Origin: CAZGZD01 sp964530005
Lineage (GTDB): Bacteria; Patescibacteriota; Microgenomatia; UBA1406; GWC2-37-13
DNA length: 34,005 nt
Direction of reading: 5' to 3'
Assembly: GCA_964530005.1 (NCBI GenBank)
Contig: CAZGZD010000009.1
Span: forward strand, 1 to 34,005
Within the stretch, counting starts at the first letter, position 1. The number at the start of each line of letters is the position of its first letter. Below the pieces are notes generated by a model. It did not search any database, had not been told where the DNA came from, and saw nothing but the letters and a program-made list of their open reading frames with translations. Shown piece by piece: positions 21,851-30,362 of the stretch. Made by a program: the position numbers and the translations under genes.

Positions 21851-21922
21851 TGTCCCCGGAAGGAGTCGAACCTTCATCTAACCCTTAGGACGGGTTTGTT
21901 CTATCCATTGAACTACAAGGAC
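21851..21922 (-). tRNA. tRNA-Arg (CCT anticodon)
   Basis: A 72-nt tRNA on the minus strand. The acceptor arms are GTCCTTG and CGGGGAC with two G-U pairs. The anticodon stem AACCC/GGGTT encloses GTCCTAA, giving CCT for AGG. The T-loop GGTTCGACTCC is normal. CCA is not encoded. Confidence 0.93.
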
Positions 21923-22073
21923 ATATTAACAGCTTTATTATATCAGTCCTTTTGATTTTGAACTACAAGCTTATTGAACTAGTCTATGCATCTTGTGCTT
22001 ACGACTAATACTCCCACTATATATGGTGTATTTCACAACTAAGTATTATTTTATATTTGGGGCTTGACAAAGG

Positions 22074-22101
22074 CTCAAAATTAATTCATAATCAATATTA
22101 T
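22074..22101 (+). promoter_or_regulatory. Promoter of the M23 peptidase gene
   Basis: TTGACA (22074-22079), a 16-nt spacer and TATTAT (22096-22101). The predicted start near 22108 leaves about 11 nt before the ATG at 22119. Confidence 0.65.
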
Positions 22102-22118
22102 TTGCATTTATTTTGGAG

Positions 22119-23651
22119 ATGAAATTACATTACTTTAGAAATATCTTCGTCATAGTTCTTTTTATATTGGCGGGTGTAGTTCGCGTGACATTTGCTCAAG
22201 CAAGCACTTCAGGATATATCCCAACGATTACTCCATCATCTATTGCCGAAAGTCCCCATCTCATGCTAAAAAAAACCGTATATGAGATCGGTGAGAATAT
22301 AACGCTTGACTACGCAGGTGAACCAACCCCTCTTAATATTGAAGTAAAAAGCACCCAAGGTGAATCCATTCCATTTCAGGCAATCCTTCGAAAAAAAGGG
22401 AGTCTCTCACTTGATGTGGAGATCTCCAAAAGAACAAAGCCTGGTAAATACAGATTAACGATCAAACACGGAGATAAAACACTCATTAATGCAGATATTT
22501 ACTGGGGAATATATCTTTTCAACTCAATGCAAAATGAGTACAAAAAAAATGAAGTAGTTGTTGCGCAGCTTCTTCATTTTTCAGATGATGGGGATATCCT
22601 ATGTGACTCTATTTCGGCACCACTGTTAACGCCAGACAAAGACTCATCCCCTGAAAGTGCTATTGCGCTTCACGATGTATGCACTCAAGATTCTCCAAGT
22701 TATTTTGAACCTATATTTCAACCTCTTATTACTGGTGACTATTCCTACAGACTTCCTATAACAACTGATAATCCGGAACAATTTACTCGCAGCATTGCTG
22801 TTGTTGATACATCCAACTCAATTCAAGTCAAGCGTGAAGCTCCAATTCTTGTAAAATCAGGGTCAGAATTAGAATATGAAGTTAAGTTCACGCTTAAGGC
22901 TGATTCATCTGACTTTGAAGGGACACTTGATGAACTTGTGCCAGCTAATCTAATCCTAACCGGTAGTAATGGACAAAATGGCCCCAGCCGACTGACCGTG
23001 GATGAAAATACTCTTAAACTCAGATATCCATTCGGTGGATATTTTCCCATCACACTTGATTTTGGAGAGGAGCCGGACGAGAATCATCTACTTGAAGCTT
23101 ATCACGCCTTTGGGGTTAAGGCTCATGATGGGATTGACTTTGGATTAAGTGAAAATACCCCTATTCTTGCCGCTGATGATGGACAGATTATTGAAGCTCC
23201 GCTTGAGGTAGCTGCATATGGAGAAACAATTACCATTCAGCACTCATGGGGACGAACTTTCTATGGGCACCTCAGTGAGAAAAAAGTACACATTGGCGAT
23301 AATGTAAGAAAAGGAGATGTCATCGGCCTATCAGGCAGCACTGGCCTTGCAACAGGCCCTCATCTACATTTTGGTATGGACCTCAACAGTATGGAAAAAG
23401 AAAATGGATATTTGGGCAAGATTGATCCACAAGCGTATCTTGCCACTCGCCATAACTTTGCCACGTCTCAAAAAAGACTGAGCTGGGATATAAACCTTAA
23501 GGCTAATGAAGAAAAAGTACTCAGCTATCATGTAAGATTTCCGGAAGACGGCTACTCTATATATCAACTTGGGGGGCTAAAGCTCAAAGATATTCAAGGA
23601 AATGAAGTCTACGAGGAGCAAAAACCTTGGAATGTGGCGAAGATCAAATAG
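22119..23651 (+). CDS. Secreted M23-family (LytM-type) peptidase
   Basis: From the ATG at 22119 the protein has 510 residues; a TTG six bases upstream is also possible. A signal peptide (about 1-26) ends RVTFA-QAS. A long beta-rich region follows (30-300), perhaps two Ig-like domains. The M23 domain spans about 300-445: HDGIDFG carries the zinc His336 and Asp340, and GPHLHFG carries His415 and His417, all intact. Other hallmarks are ILAADDGQII, YGHLSE and VRKGDVIGLSGSTG. It should cut peptide cross-links of peptidoglycan outside the membrane. A further beta domain (about 450-510) ends the protein. Transcribed on its own. Confidence 0.93.
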   Translation: MKLHYFRNIFVIVLFILAGVVRVTFAQASTSGYIPTITPSSIAESPHLMLKKTVYEIGENITLDYAGEPTPLNIEVKSTQGESIPFQAILRKKGSLSLDVEISKRTKPGKYRLTIKHGDKTLINADIYWGIYLFNSMQNEYKKNEVVVAQLLHFSDDGDILCDSISAPLLTPDKDSSPESAIALHDVCTQDSPSYFEPIFQPLITGDYSYRLPITTDNPEQFTRSIAVVDTSNSIQVKREAPILVKSGSELEYEVKFTLKADSSDFEGTLDELVPANLILTGSNGQNGPSRLTVDENTLKLRYPFGGYFPITLDFGEEPDENHLLEAYHAFGVKAHDGIDFGLSENTPILAADDGQIIEAPLEVAAYGETITIQHSWGRTFYGHLSEKKVHIGDNVRKGDVIGLSGSTGLATGPHLHFGMDLNSMEKENGYLGKIDPQAYLATRHNFATSQKRLSWDINLKANEEKVLSYHVRFPEDGYSIYQLGGLKLKDIQGNEVYEEQKPWNVAKIK

Positions 23652-23683
23652 ATTAATATTAAAAATGACAGAAGATTGGTCAA

Positions 23684-24262
23684 TTAACGCATTGCTTTCT
23701 CGTCGGTTCGCTCGTAGGTTGTGATCTCATCCTTGTCAAACCACAAAGGAATCTCGTATTTAGCTTCCTCTACTGTTCCTGAAGCGTGAATAAGATTCTT
23801 GATCGCACGTTTGCCAGTATTGGCAAGATATGCTGAGTCGTATGAGAAATCCCCTCGTATCGTACCTGGTGCTGAAAGCAAGGGAAGTGTATGTCCACAG
23901 ATCTTACGTACGTGCTCGACTGCGTGTGGCCCCTCAAGAACGACTGCAAATACAGGACCTGAGGTGATGTAGTCCAAGAGCCATACTCGCACCATATGAC
24001 CTATTTCTTTCTTATCTGCGGTACCAAGCATCTCAACAGGATCAATTCCAAGATTTTCGTAGTTTTCAAGAGTCTTTTGGCCTATGCCTGTCCAGAGCTC
24101 GTCTCGATCTTTGGGGTAATGCTTCTCAGCAAGCTCTTTCTTGGATGTCACCATCTTAGCTGCGACAAGCTTGAGACCAACCTTCTCGAATCGACTAAGA
24201 ATCTCGCCGGTCAGACCTCGAACTACTCCATCTGGTTTGACAATTACAAGGGTTTGTTCCAT
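23684..24262 (-). CDS. ndk: Nucleoside diphosphate kinase
   Basis: The 192-residue protein begins EQTLVIVKPDGVVRGLTGEIL, the NDK N-terminus. The active-site loop is NLIHASGTVEEAKYEI with phospho-acceptor His159, preceded by APGTIRGDF. It exchanges gamma-phosphates between nucleoside di- and triphosphates. It is about 40 residues longer than the canonical 150-aa enzyme because of an insert (about 50-92, including DELWTGIGQKTLENYENLG) and extra residues around 136-150. Longer NDKs of this style are familiar from some archaea and candidate-phylum bacteria. A TTGACA-18-GATAAT promoter ends 7 nt before the ATG. It converges on the M23 gene. Confidence 0.95.
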   Translation of the reverse strand: MEQTLVIVKPDGVVRGLTGEILSRFEKVGLKLVAAKMVTSKKELAEKHYPKDRDELWTGIGQKTLENYENLGIDPVEMLGTADKKEIGHMVRVWLLDYITSGPVFAVVLEGPHAVEHVRKICGHTLPLLSAPGTIRGDFSYDSAYLANTGKRAIKNLIHASGTVEEAKYEIPLWFDKDEITTYERTDEKAMR

Positions 24263-24570
24263 ATGCTTAATTATCTCACAGATTGATTTTTTCTGTCAAC
24301 GAAACAAACGCACGTCTAAAATATAGGATAATTAATAATTTATCGGAATTAACTCTCTTCTATTCGTAATAAGCATCTATAAAATGGAGGCTATTACTAT
24401 AAGACCTTATGCCCTATAATATAAATAATTTAGGGCATTGGGAAGCCCTCAAATAGATTTGAACTCGGACAAAATTTTGAGAGATTAGGAGACTGCACGA
24501 AAGCCTTGAGAAAATCCACTTATAAACTCATAAATAGGTCCAACTACATCATTCATTTAAGTGTGAATGA
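24263..24570. other. 308-nt intergenic region with promoter and hairpins
   Basis: The ndk promoter occupies 24270-24299. An inverted repeat ATGCCCTA (24409-24416)/TAGGGCAT (24431-24438) with a 14-nt loop is present, and CATTCA/TGAATG lies near 24550-24570. The middle (about 24440-24530) has tRNA-like fragments that do not pair into a cloverleaf. No gene is seen. Confidence 0.45.
24270..24299 (-). promoter_or_regulatory. Promoter of ndk, leaderless geometry
   Basis: On the minus strand, TTGACA (24299-24294), an 18-nt spacer and GATAAT (24275-24270) end 7 nt before the ATG at 24262. Confidence 0.65.
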
Positions 24571-25374
24571 CTAAAGATTAAACAAAGCCCTAACTATTGA
24601 GTGAATGCTTGGGGCGAAAAAAAACATAACTAATGTTCCCAGAATCAAAAAAGGCCCAAATGCGATTTTACTTTTGAGGCGTTTCTGCCTTGATAATAAC
24701 AGAACTATTCCGACTACAGCTCCTGTGATAAATCCAATATACAAAGCCAACAGTCCATCTATAAATCCCAGTAAAAAACCCATTGTAAAGGCCAGCTTAA
24801 CATCTCCAAAGCCCATTCCACGTCCACGTGTGATTAAAAATAGAATAAGAATCGGGATCATCACACTGACTCCCCAGACTAAATGTAAATAGAGACTATT
24901 CAGATTAGGCAAAGACTGCGAAAGGATAAGGAATACAAGTGAGAATACAAAAAAAGCAATCTGCATTGAATCTGGAATTATATGATATTTAAAATCTGCA
25001 ACTATAATAACGACGAACGTGCAAAGTATAGCTATCACGGCAAATCTTACTCCAAGTGAAAATGAAAACTCATACAGTCCAAAAAATACAAAAAGTAAGC
25101 CTGTGGCGCACTCAATCAATGGGTATTGGATTGAGAGTTTTTTACGACAGCAACGACTATAGCCCTTAAGCCCAATATATGAAATAACTGGGACAAGATC
25201 GAGAGGCTGAAGTTGCGTGTGGCAGAAGTCACACTTTGACCTACCCAAGAGGCTTTTTTCTTGAGGCAGCCTATCAATTAACACATTGAGAAATGACCCA
25301 ATGCTCGTGCCCAATATAAAAAGAAAAACAATGAGAAGATGTTGCGGAAAAAGAGTGATGTCGAATATTGTCAT
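24571..25374 (-). CDS. Prepilin peptidase (A24 family, type IV pilin processing)
   Basis: The 267-residue polytopic protein has the bifunctional prepilin peptidase layout. GTSIGSFLNVLIDRLP (about 22-37) opens it, a cytoplasmic zinc loop holds Cys48 and Cys51, then IQYPLIE. The two catalytic aspartates are Asp127 (IIVADFKYHIIPD) and Asp191 (GMGFGDVKL). About seven to eight helices are present. It cleaves the leader of type IV prepilins and usually N-methylates the new end. The second zinc pair reads SRCC rather than CxxC, so zinc binding may be altered. It follows the M16 gene by 19 nt and is probably co-transcribed. No pilin genes are adjacent. Confidence 0.93.
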   Translation of the reverse strand: MTIFDITLFPQHLLIVFLFILGTSIGSFLNVLIDRLPQEKSLLGRSKCDFCHTQLQPLDLVPVISYIGLKGYSRCCRKKLSIQYPLIECATGLLFVFFGLYEFSFSLGVRFAVIAILCTFVVIIVADFKYHIIPDSMQIAFFVFSLVFLILSQSLPNLNSLYLHLVWGVSVMIPILILFLITRGRGMGFGDVKLAFTMGFLLGFIDGLLALYIGFITGAVVGIVLLLSRQKRLKSKIAFGPFLILGTLVMFFFAPSIHSIVRALFNL

Positions 25375-25393
25375 TAGCTATGAGTATAGCACC

Positions 25394-26674
25394 TTAGATC
25401 TTGACTATATCTTCGAAGTCGCTCTCTTTGTCAAAGGGACCGATCATAGCAAAATTTAGAGCACTGGGAGTAAATATACGACGTGCAAGCTCAACTATGT
25501 CGTCTTTGGATACTTTTTCAATCTTACGGATTACTTCTTCGGGTTCTATATAGGTATTTTCAAGAATTTGCTTCGTGCCAAAAAATGATGCCACCTTAAA
25601 CGAGTCTTCAAGAGAGAGTAGTAATCGACCCTTAAGGAGCTCTTTTGCTCGCACCAACTCCTCATCTTCAATATCGCCACTTGCGACTTTTTTGTGCTCG
25701 CTAAGCGTGACTCGTACAGCCTCTTGGACTTTTGCAAGCTCAATCGTCACTCCAGCCTGTGTGACAAAACTCCCTACATCATGATAATATTCGCCCGATG
25801 TGCCTATATAATAGCAAAGCCCCCTCTTTTCTCGGACTTCCATAAAAAGACGAGACGACATACCCCCACCCAAAAGAGCAGCGAGTAGACTCATCACATA
25901 CTTTTTGTCACTGGTAAAAGGTAGTGCTCGGAATCCAAGACAAAAATGAGCCTGTTCTGTCTTTTTATACTTGAGTAGGATCTGAGGCTTTGATTGCTTT
26001 TCGCGCACAGGTGTAATGTGGTCAAATTCACCTGGTTTCCAACCAGCAAGCTTTTCTGAAATTATTTTTTGATAGTCATCTATACGCCCCCCAAGTCCTC
26101 CTGCCACGACAAGCACTGCATTGCTTGGATGATATAATCTATCTATATATTCCACGAACGTATCTCTTGTAAATGAAGAGACACCATCTTTGCTACCTGC
26201 AATATGAAATCCAAGCGGATCATCTGGATATAAAAGCTCTTCAAAAATCTCCCCTACCTTGCGCATAGGTGTATCTTCGTACATATTGATCTCCTCTCGA
26301 ATGACCCCTTTCTCTCGCTCGATTTCCTCACTATTGAGAAGCGGGTTGAGCACCATGTCGGAGATGACATCCAGAACCTGGTCAAAATCTTCACTCGGCG
26401 CTTTTATCCAATAACCGGTATGGTCTTTAGAGGTAAACGCATTGAAGTATCCGCCCAATCCATCAATTGTGGATGCGATTATTTGAGATGTAGGATACTT
26501 TTTGCTACCCTTAAATGCCATGTGTTCAAAGAAGTGAGCGACTCCATTGTTGCCAGTATTCTCATAGCGGGATCCTGCCCCAACCAAAAGAAGGGTCGTG
26601 AGGGAAGGAAATGCTTCTGTATCGACAACAAGGACTCGGAGTCCATTGGGCAATGTCGTGATATGCTTTTTCAT
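25394..26674 (-). CDS. M16-family zinc protease (insulinase-like, processing peptidase type)
   Basis: The 426-residue protein carries the inverted zinc motif HxxEH as His47-Phe-Phe-Glu50-His51, and the distal glutamate in EKGVIREEINMYED (Glu127/128). The C-terminal half has the family's non-catalytic domain with GGGMSSRLFMEVREKRGLCYYIGT (about 268-292), a substrate-binding signature. Length is normal for single-unit bacterial M16B enzymes. It is likely cytoplasmic and degrades or trims peptides. A TTGTGG-17-TACAAT promoter ends 8 nt before the ATG. The prepilin peptidase gene follows within 20 nt. Confidence 0.94.
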   Translation of the reverse strand: MKKHITTLPNGLRVLVVDTEAFPSLTTLLLVGAGSRYENTGNNGVAHFFEHMAFKGSKKYPTSQIIASTIDGLGGYFNAFTSKDHTGYWIKAPSEDFDQVLDVISDMVLNPLLNSEEIEREKGVIREEINMYEDTPMRKVGEIFEELLYPDDPLGFHIAGSKDGVSSFTRDTFVEYIDRLYHPSNAVLVVAGGLGGRIDDYQKIISEKLAGWKPGEFDHITPVREKQSKPQILLKYKKTEQAHFCLGFRALPFTSDKKYVMSLLAALLGGGMSSRLFMEVREKRGLCYYIGTSGEYYHDVGSFVTQAGVTIELAKVQEAVRVTLSEHKKVASGDIEDEELVRAKELLKGRLLLSLEDSFKVASFFGTKQILENTYIEPEEVIRKIEKVSKDDIVELARRIFTPSALNFAMIGPFDKESDFEDIVKI

Positions 26675-26682
26675 GAGGCTAT

Positions 26683-26711
26683 ATTGTACTTAAAAACTGG
26701 CAATTCCACAA
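26683..26711 (-). promoter_or_regulatory. Promoter of the M16 protease gene
   Basis: On the minus strand, TTGTGG (26711-26706), a 17-nt spacer and TACAAT (26688-26683) end 8 nt before the ATG at 26674. Confidence 0.55.
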
Positions 26712-26719
26712 GCGACATA

Positions 26720-27235
26720 TCAGGAAATTGCATTGCGAAGGGCTTCTTGTCTATTAGTATCTTTTTGGAATCTCTCAACCACACTAAGTTCTTTCAGAAT
26801 ACTGTTGTGGCACTCAAAAATATGCGCAGCCTTCTCAGTACAAAATACATATACCACTGTCTCAGTCCTATCATGCGTCGCTCCCGCACGCTTTTTAAGA
26901 GAATGTATGAACTGACGAATAGCCTCTATCCCCTCAAGCAAGTGTTCTTTAATACTATAGACTGAATCCTCAAAGGAGATTTTATCTCCTTCAGAGTCGA
27001 ACTTATCGGCAAATCCAAGAATATACTCAATCCGCTTCAATTCAGTCTCAATCTCCGAATCAATCGTCTGAACAGTCTGCCCAAATACATTAGCGACTTC
27101 CACGCGCAAATTACTGGGAACCGCACTATTGCGAACTATTGTGTTCTGAGCAAAATCGGCATATTCACGGATATTCTCTACCTGTGTCCTAATACTAACT
27201 AGTGATTTTGAAGCCTGAATCCGATTAACTCCCAT
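26720..27235 (-). CDS. Hypothetical helical protein, 171 aa
   Basis: This is an unrecognised protein that is predicted to be almost all helix, with heptad-like stretches (ASKSLVSIRTQVENIREYADFAQNTIV; VFGQTVQTIDSEIETELKRIEYIL; YSIKEHLLEGIEAIRQFIHSLKK). It probably forms a helical bundle or coiled coil. The C-terminal part has two Cys (VFCTEKAAHIFECHNS). No signal peptide or membrane segment is seen. A TAGACT box ends 6 nt before the ATG. It lies upstream of the M16 gene on the same strand but each has its own promoter. Confidence 0.6.
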   Translation of the reverse strand: MGVNRIQASKSLVSIRTQVENIREYADFAQNTIVRNSAVPSNLRVEVANVFGQTVQTIDSEIETELKRIEYILGFADKFDSEGDKISFEDSVYSIKEHLLEGIEAIRQFIHSLKKRAGATHDRTETVVYVFCTEKAAHIFECHNSILKELSVVERFQKDTNRQEALRNAIS

Positions 27236-27310
27236 ACAAAAAGTCTACCATTTTTAGTGCTTTGGCCACACACCAACTTCCTATATACACTATTTCAAAT
27301 GACAAATATA

Positions 27311-27339
27311 TTGCTTTTTAGTAGGCTATAAGATAAAAT
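27311..27339 (+). promoter_or_regulatory. Promoter of the 27347 gene, leaderless geometry
   Basis: TTGCTT (27311-27316), exactly 17 nt, and TAAAAT (27334-27339) end 7 nt before the ATG at 27347. Confidence 0.65.
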
Positions 27340-27346
27340 CTCCCCT

Positions 27347-27892
27347 ATGGCAGAACGAAGAAGTGGGAATCCCGAGGCAGAATTACTACTTACGGCAGCT
27401 ATATTTGCGTGGCGATTTCAAGTCGCTGTTCATAGCCATGTGAATAACATGTATGCAAAAGGAGGAGAGCCTGTGATAACTAAAGATAACGCTCCAGGTC
27501 ATAGAATAAGCTATGGTGCTAAAGATCAACTAGTGCAACTAGTGTTTGCCCATCCTGAACCAGGAAATCATGAAAAAGTTCCATTTGAATATACTGATAT
27601 TATGGATGTAGGTGAAAACCCAGGAAGAAGAATAGCCTGCATTTCAATGAGCACATTTCCTACCGGTCACTTTGAACTCAGCGCCGTAGCTCCTGCTCAA
27701 ACTTGGGTTCCTGATGAGAAAGAAGGAAATAGAGTACTTATTTCACTAGAGGATCTTTCCGTAAAAATAAGCTCAGCAAGTCTGACTCATCCAGATGCTT
27801 TAAGAAAACAACTTAGTGATGATAGGTTGAAGAGGGCATTTGAGCATTTTGGCATTCCCCCGCAAATTCTTACAGGCGCTCCAACCACATAA
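27347..27892 (+). CDS. Hypothetical protein, 181 aa
   Basis: I do not recognise this 181-residue soluble protein. An N-terminal helix (AELLLTAAIFAWRFQVAVHSHVNNM, about 11-35) is followed by an alpha/beta region with several strand-like stretches (ISYGAKDQLVQLVFAHPE, RRIACISMSTFP, NRVLISLEDLSVKISSA) and a C-terminal helix. No catalytic motif stands out. It has its own good promoter and is separated from the downstream MFS gene by a second promoter. One of the plus-strand orphan genes. Confidence 0.6.
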   Translation: MAERRSGNPEAELLLTAAIFAWRFQVAVHSHVNNMYAKGGEPVITKDNAPGHRISYGAKDQLVQLVFAHPEPGNHEKVPFEYTDIMDVGENPGRRIACISMSTFPTGHFELSAVAPAQTWVPDEKEGNRVLISLEDLSVKISSASLTHPDALRKQLSDDRLKRAFEHFGIPPQILTGAPTT

Positions 27893-27946
27893 TCTTAACC
27901 CTGTAAAAAACTTTCATTTTCTTGTATAGTAATACATTAGAAGAAT

Positions 27947-29173
27947 ATGAAAAAAGTATTGCCGGTCGTATTGCTTACATTCGTCAACACCCTTGGATTC
28001 TCTCTCTTTATTCCTGTCTTTCCCTTTGTGGTTGAAAAGTATGGCGGTGGGCCGATTATGTTCGGAGTGCTTCTATCAATCTACTCCATATTCCAATTTC
28101 TGGGAGCACCTGTACTTGGAGCATTCAGCGATCGCTACGGACGTCGTCCAATTATATTAATCAGCTTTATCGGGACGCTGATTGGGTGGCTTATATTCGC
28201 CCTTGCGTATTTTGCGCCGAACTACCAACTGTGGATTCTGCCTCTTCCAATGGTGATCATCCTTTTTGCACGGGTGATTGATGGAATTACTGGTGGGAAT
28301 AACTCAGTAGCCGTAGCCTTTGCCTCAGATATCACGACTCCTGAGGAGAAAACTAAAGTATTTGGACTTATGGGCGGAGTCTTGGGAGTTGGGCTACTTG
28401 TTGGCCCGGCACTTGGTGGGCTTACTGGCTCAACTCAGTATGAATACCTGGGCACAGTGCTGCTTGCTGCTGCAATATCATGCGGCACACTCATTTATAT
28501 ATATTTTTTTATGCCAGAATCACTTGAACCAAAAAATCGTGTGAAAGACCTTGGGTTTGCTTTCCATAAAGAAATCAATCTTATAAGGCGAATACGTAAA
28601 TACACCCACAATAAATATGTGCTGAATCTCTTCTTTATGCGCGCTTTCTTCACGTTTGTATTTATGTCGTATACATCCATACTTGTGCTATATGTGCGCA
28701 ATTCATTCGGCCTCAATCCGAAAGAATTAGGGCTACTATTCCTGTTCATCGGAAGCTTCTTGATATTTAATCAAGTCGTGATCTCACCACGGCTTGCAAG
28801 GAGATATGGAAATATGAAAACATTTGTAATCGGACTTGGTCTCATCATCATTGGACTCCCTGGACTTATTTTTGTGGGTAATCTACCCGCTTTTATCCTA
28901 AATGCATATGTCATCAATCTTGGTATCTCGTGTAGTATGCCTACCTTCAGGACTCTCCTGACAACTAATGTTGATCGTAGCCAACAAGGAGAAGTGACAG
29001 GCATTGACGAGTCCATCCTTGCCGGTGCTTCAGCAATCTCTCCCCTTTTTGCAAGTATTCTCTATGCTCATGTTCACAGACTTGTATTTTTCATACTATC
29101 TTTGATTCTTACACTCGCACTCAGTGCTTTTATAGTACGCCACAGACGCTGGCGCGCAGCCCTGATATCCTGA
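27947..29173 (+). CDS. MFS exporter, TetA-like (DHA1 type)
   Basis: The 408-residue protein has about twelve transmembrane helices. Motif A between helices 2 and 3 is GAFSDRYGRRP (58-68). The start FVNTLGFSLFIPVFPFVVEKYGG matches the TetA/DHA1 family, as do RVIDGITGGNNSVAVAFASDIT (about 107-128) and GVGLLVGPALGGLTG (motif C, the antiporter signature). It should exchange protons for a small-molecule or drug substrate that cannot be named. A TATAGT and a nearer TACATT lie before the ATG. The TspO gene follows by 30 nt. Confidence 0.93.
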   Translation: MKKVLPVVLLTFVNTLGFSLFIPVFPFVVEKYGGGPIMFGVLLSIYSIFQFLGAPVLGAFSDRYGRRPIILISFIGTLIGWLIFALAYFAPNYQLWILPLPMVIILFARVIDGITGGNNSVAVAFASDITTPEEKTKVFGLMGGVLGVGLLVGPALGGLTGSTQYEYLGTVLLAAAISCGTLIYIYFFMPESLEPKNRVKDLGFAFHKEINLIRRIRKYTHNKYVLNLFFMRAFFTFVFMSYTSILVLYVRNSFGLNPKELGLLFLFIGSFLIFNQVVISPRLARRYGNMKTFVIGLGLIIIGLPGLIFVGNLPAFILNAYVINLGISCSMPTFRTLLTTNVDRSQQGEVTGIDESILAGASAISPLFASILYAHVHRLVFFILSLILTLALSAFIVRHRRWRAALIS

Positions 29174-29203
29174 GTATATTTCGTACTATAATGAAGACAG
29201 ATT

Positions 29204-29671
29204 ATGAAAAGAAATTACTTAATTATTCCATCTGTCACCATTCTCACGGCCCTTTTGGGTGGATGGGCAACAAGCGGTGGACTTGAAGGCTGGTATAGCG
29301 GCTTAAGGCTACCTTCATGGACACCACCAGGCACGACAATCGGCATTGTCTGGACAATACTCTATATACTCGCAACAATATCTGCGCTGATTATCTTTAA
29401 TAAACGAACAGAAAAGAAAATGCGGAAAAAAATAATAATGTCTTTTTTTGCAGTAAATGCAATGTTGAATGTGACCTGGAGCCTGCTCTTTTTCAATCTC
29501 CATTTAATTGATATGGCCGTGTATGAGGCTGCTATGCTTGGATTATCTGTCGTGATAATAAGTGCGCTTTGCTGGCAGATATCGCGCGCTGCATCTCTTC
29601 TTCTTGTCCCTTATGCAGCCTGGGTTGCTTTTGCTACATATCTAACCTATATAGTATCAAGTCTTAACTAA
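29204..29671 (+). CDS. TspO/MBR family membrane protein
   Basis: The 155-residue protein has five transmembrane helices and the TspO hallmarks: GGWATSGGLEGWYSGLRLPSWTPPG (about 19-43), the WxxLY segment IVWTILYILATISA, NAMLNVTWSLLFF (conserved N..W..LFF) and LLVPYAAWVAFATYL. TspO proteins bind porphyrins and cholesterol-like ligands and take part in stress responses; the exact activity in this organism is unknown. A TATAAT in the 30-nt gap after the MFS gene lies 12 nt before the ATG, so it may have its own promoter. It converges on the CAP gene. Confidence 0.94.
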   Translation: MKRNYLIIPSVTILTALLGGWATSGGLEGWYSGLRLPSWTPPGTTIGIVWTILYILATISALIIFNKRTEKKMRKKIIMSFFAVNAMLNVTWSLLFFNLHLIDMAVYEAAMLGLSVVIISALCWQISRAASLLLVPYAAWVAFATYLTYIVSSLN

Positions 29672-29677
29672 AAGCGT

Positions 29678-30307
29678 CTATTTGGCGAAATTCTCGACAT
29701 ATATTGGATACTGGCCTGATGAGCATACATCAGTCCACTCTGGATTCAAAAGATCGTCGCGGTGTCCGGTGGAGGAAGCAAAACACCACTCCACAAGCTG
29801 TACTCCTGTGGTGACGTTTACTACGACTTGGTCAGATGGCCTGAGGCAATGTGCGGCTGCGATATTTTCACCAAATGAGTACTTGCCTGTAAGTTCGGTA
29901 AGACGACCACTTTTAACATCTTGTTCAAATCCATCGTGATTAAGTATGATCTTGTGATTTTGCTCTGCAAGAGTGAGTAGATCTTGGACTCTTTTTCGAG
30001 ACTCAGTACATAGACCATCATGTCTGGCAAGCTGAGATCTTCCATTGGCCTTGCGGAATATATTTATAGCTTCAATCAGCTCATCCTCGGGTATTGTACG
30101 CGGAATAGGAGTCGGAGTAGGTGGTGGCAGTGTGGGAATAGATGTTGGAAAATCCAAAGATCCTGTGGGTTGGTTGCTATTTGTACGTGTTGAAGTTGTT
30201 GGTTTTTCGACAGGAGTATTTTTTTGATAACCAGCAGTAAGGCTGATCGCGATATAGAAAATTGTAGCAGCAAATAAACTAAGTAAAACTCGGTTGCGCA
30301 ATCGCAT
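29678..30307 (-). CDS. Secreted or anchored CAP-domain (SCP-like) protein
   Basis: The 209-residue protein has an N-terminal signal or anchor helix (about 7-26), a Pro/Thr-rich linker (about 33-72) and a CAP domain. The domain shows LIEAINIFRKANGRSQL at the start, then ILNHDGF, KYSFGENIAAAH, and the signature GVQLVEWCFASSTGHRDDLLNPEWTDVCSSG with the GHR..LL core. Four Cys suggest two disulphides. CAP proteins act outside the cell; roles are diverse and usually unknown in bacteria. The start at 30307 gives a normal signal peptide. It diverges from the 30363 orphan. Confidence 0.9.
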   Translation of the reverse strand: MRLRNRVLLSLFAATIFYIAISLTAGYQKNTPVEKPTTSTRTNSNQPTGSLDFPTSIPTLPPPTPTPIPRTIPEDELIEAINIFRKANGRSQLARHDGLCTESRKRVQDLLTLAEQNHKIILNHDGFEQDVKSGRLTELTGKYSFGENIAAAHCLRPSDQVVVNVTTGVQLVEWCFASSTGHRDDLLNPEWTDVCSSGQYPIYVENFAK

Positions 30308-30345
30308 GCTGATAATTATAACAAAGACCCACTTGACAACTAATA

Positions 30346-30354
30346 TGCTATTAT
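30346..30354 (+). promoter_or_regulatory. Extended -10 promoter of the 30363 gene
   Basis: TGC-TATTAT (30346-30354) ends 8 nt before the ATG at 30363. A TTGACA at 30333 is too close (10 nt) to be its -35. Confidence 0.5.
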
Positions 30355-30362
30355 TATGTCGT

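Noticed and set aside
21908..21969. 12-nt direct repeat TTGAACTACAAG at the tRNA-Arg 5' part and 50 nt away, suggesting an attachment-site duplication
   Set aside because: Only 12 nt, on the tRNA 5' side, with no integrase or mobile gene between or near. Chance or a small tandem slip is simpler.
24440..24530. Possible tRNA pseudogene on the minus strand (GAGTTCAAATC T-loop-like and CTCCTAA anticodon-loop-like segments)
   Set aside because: The flanking bases do not form T, anticodon or acceptor stems, so no cloverleaf can be drawn. Kept only as a note in the intergenic entry.
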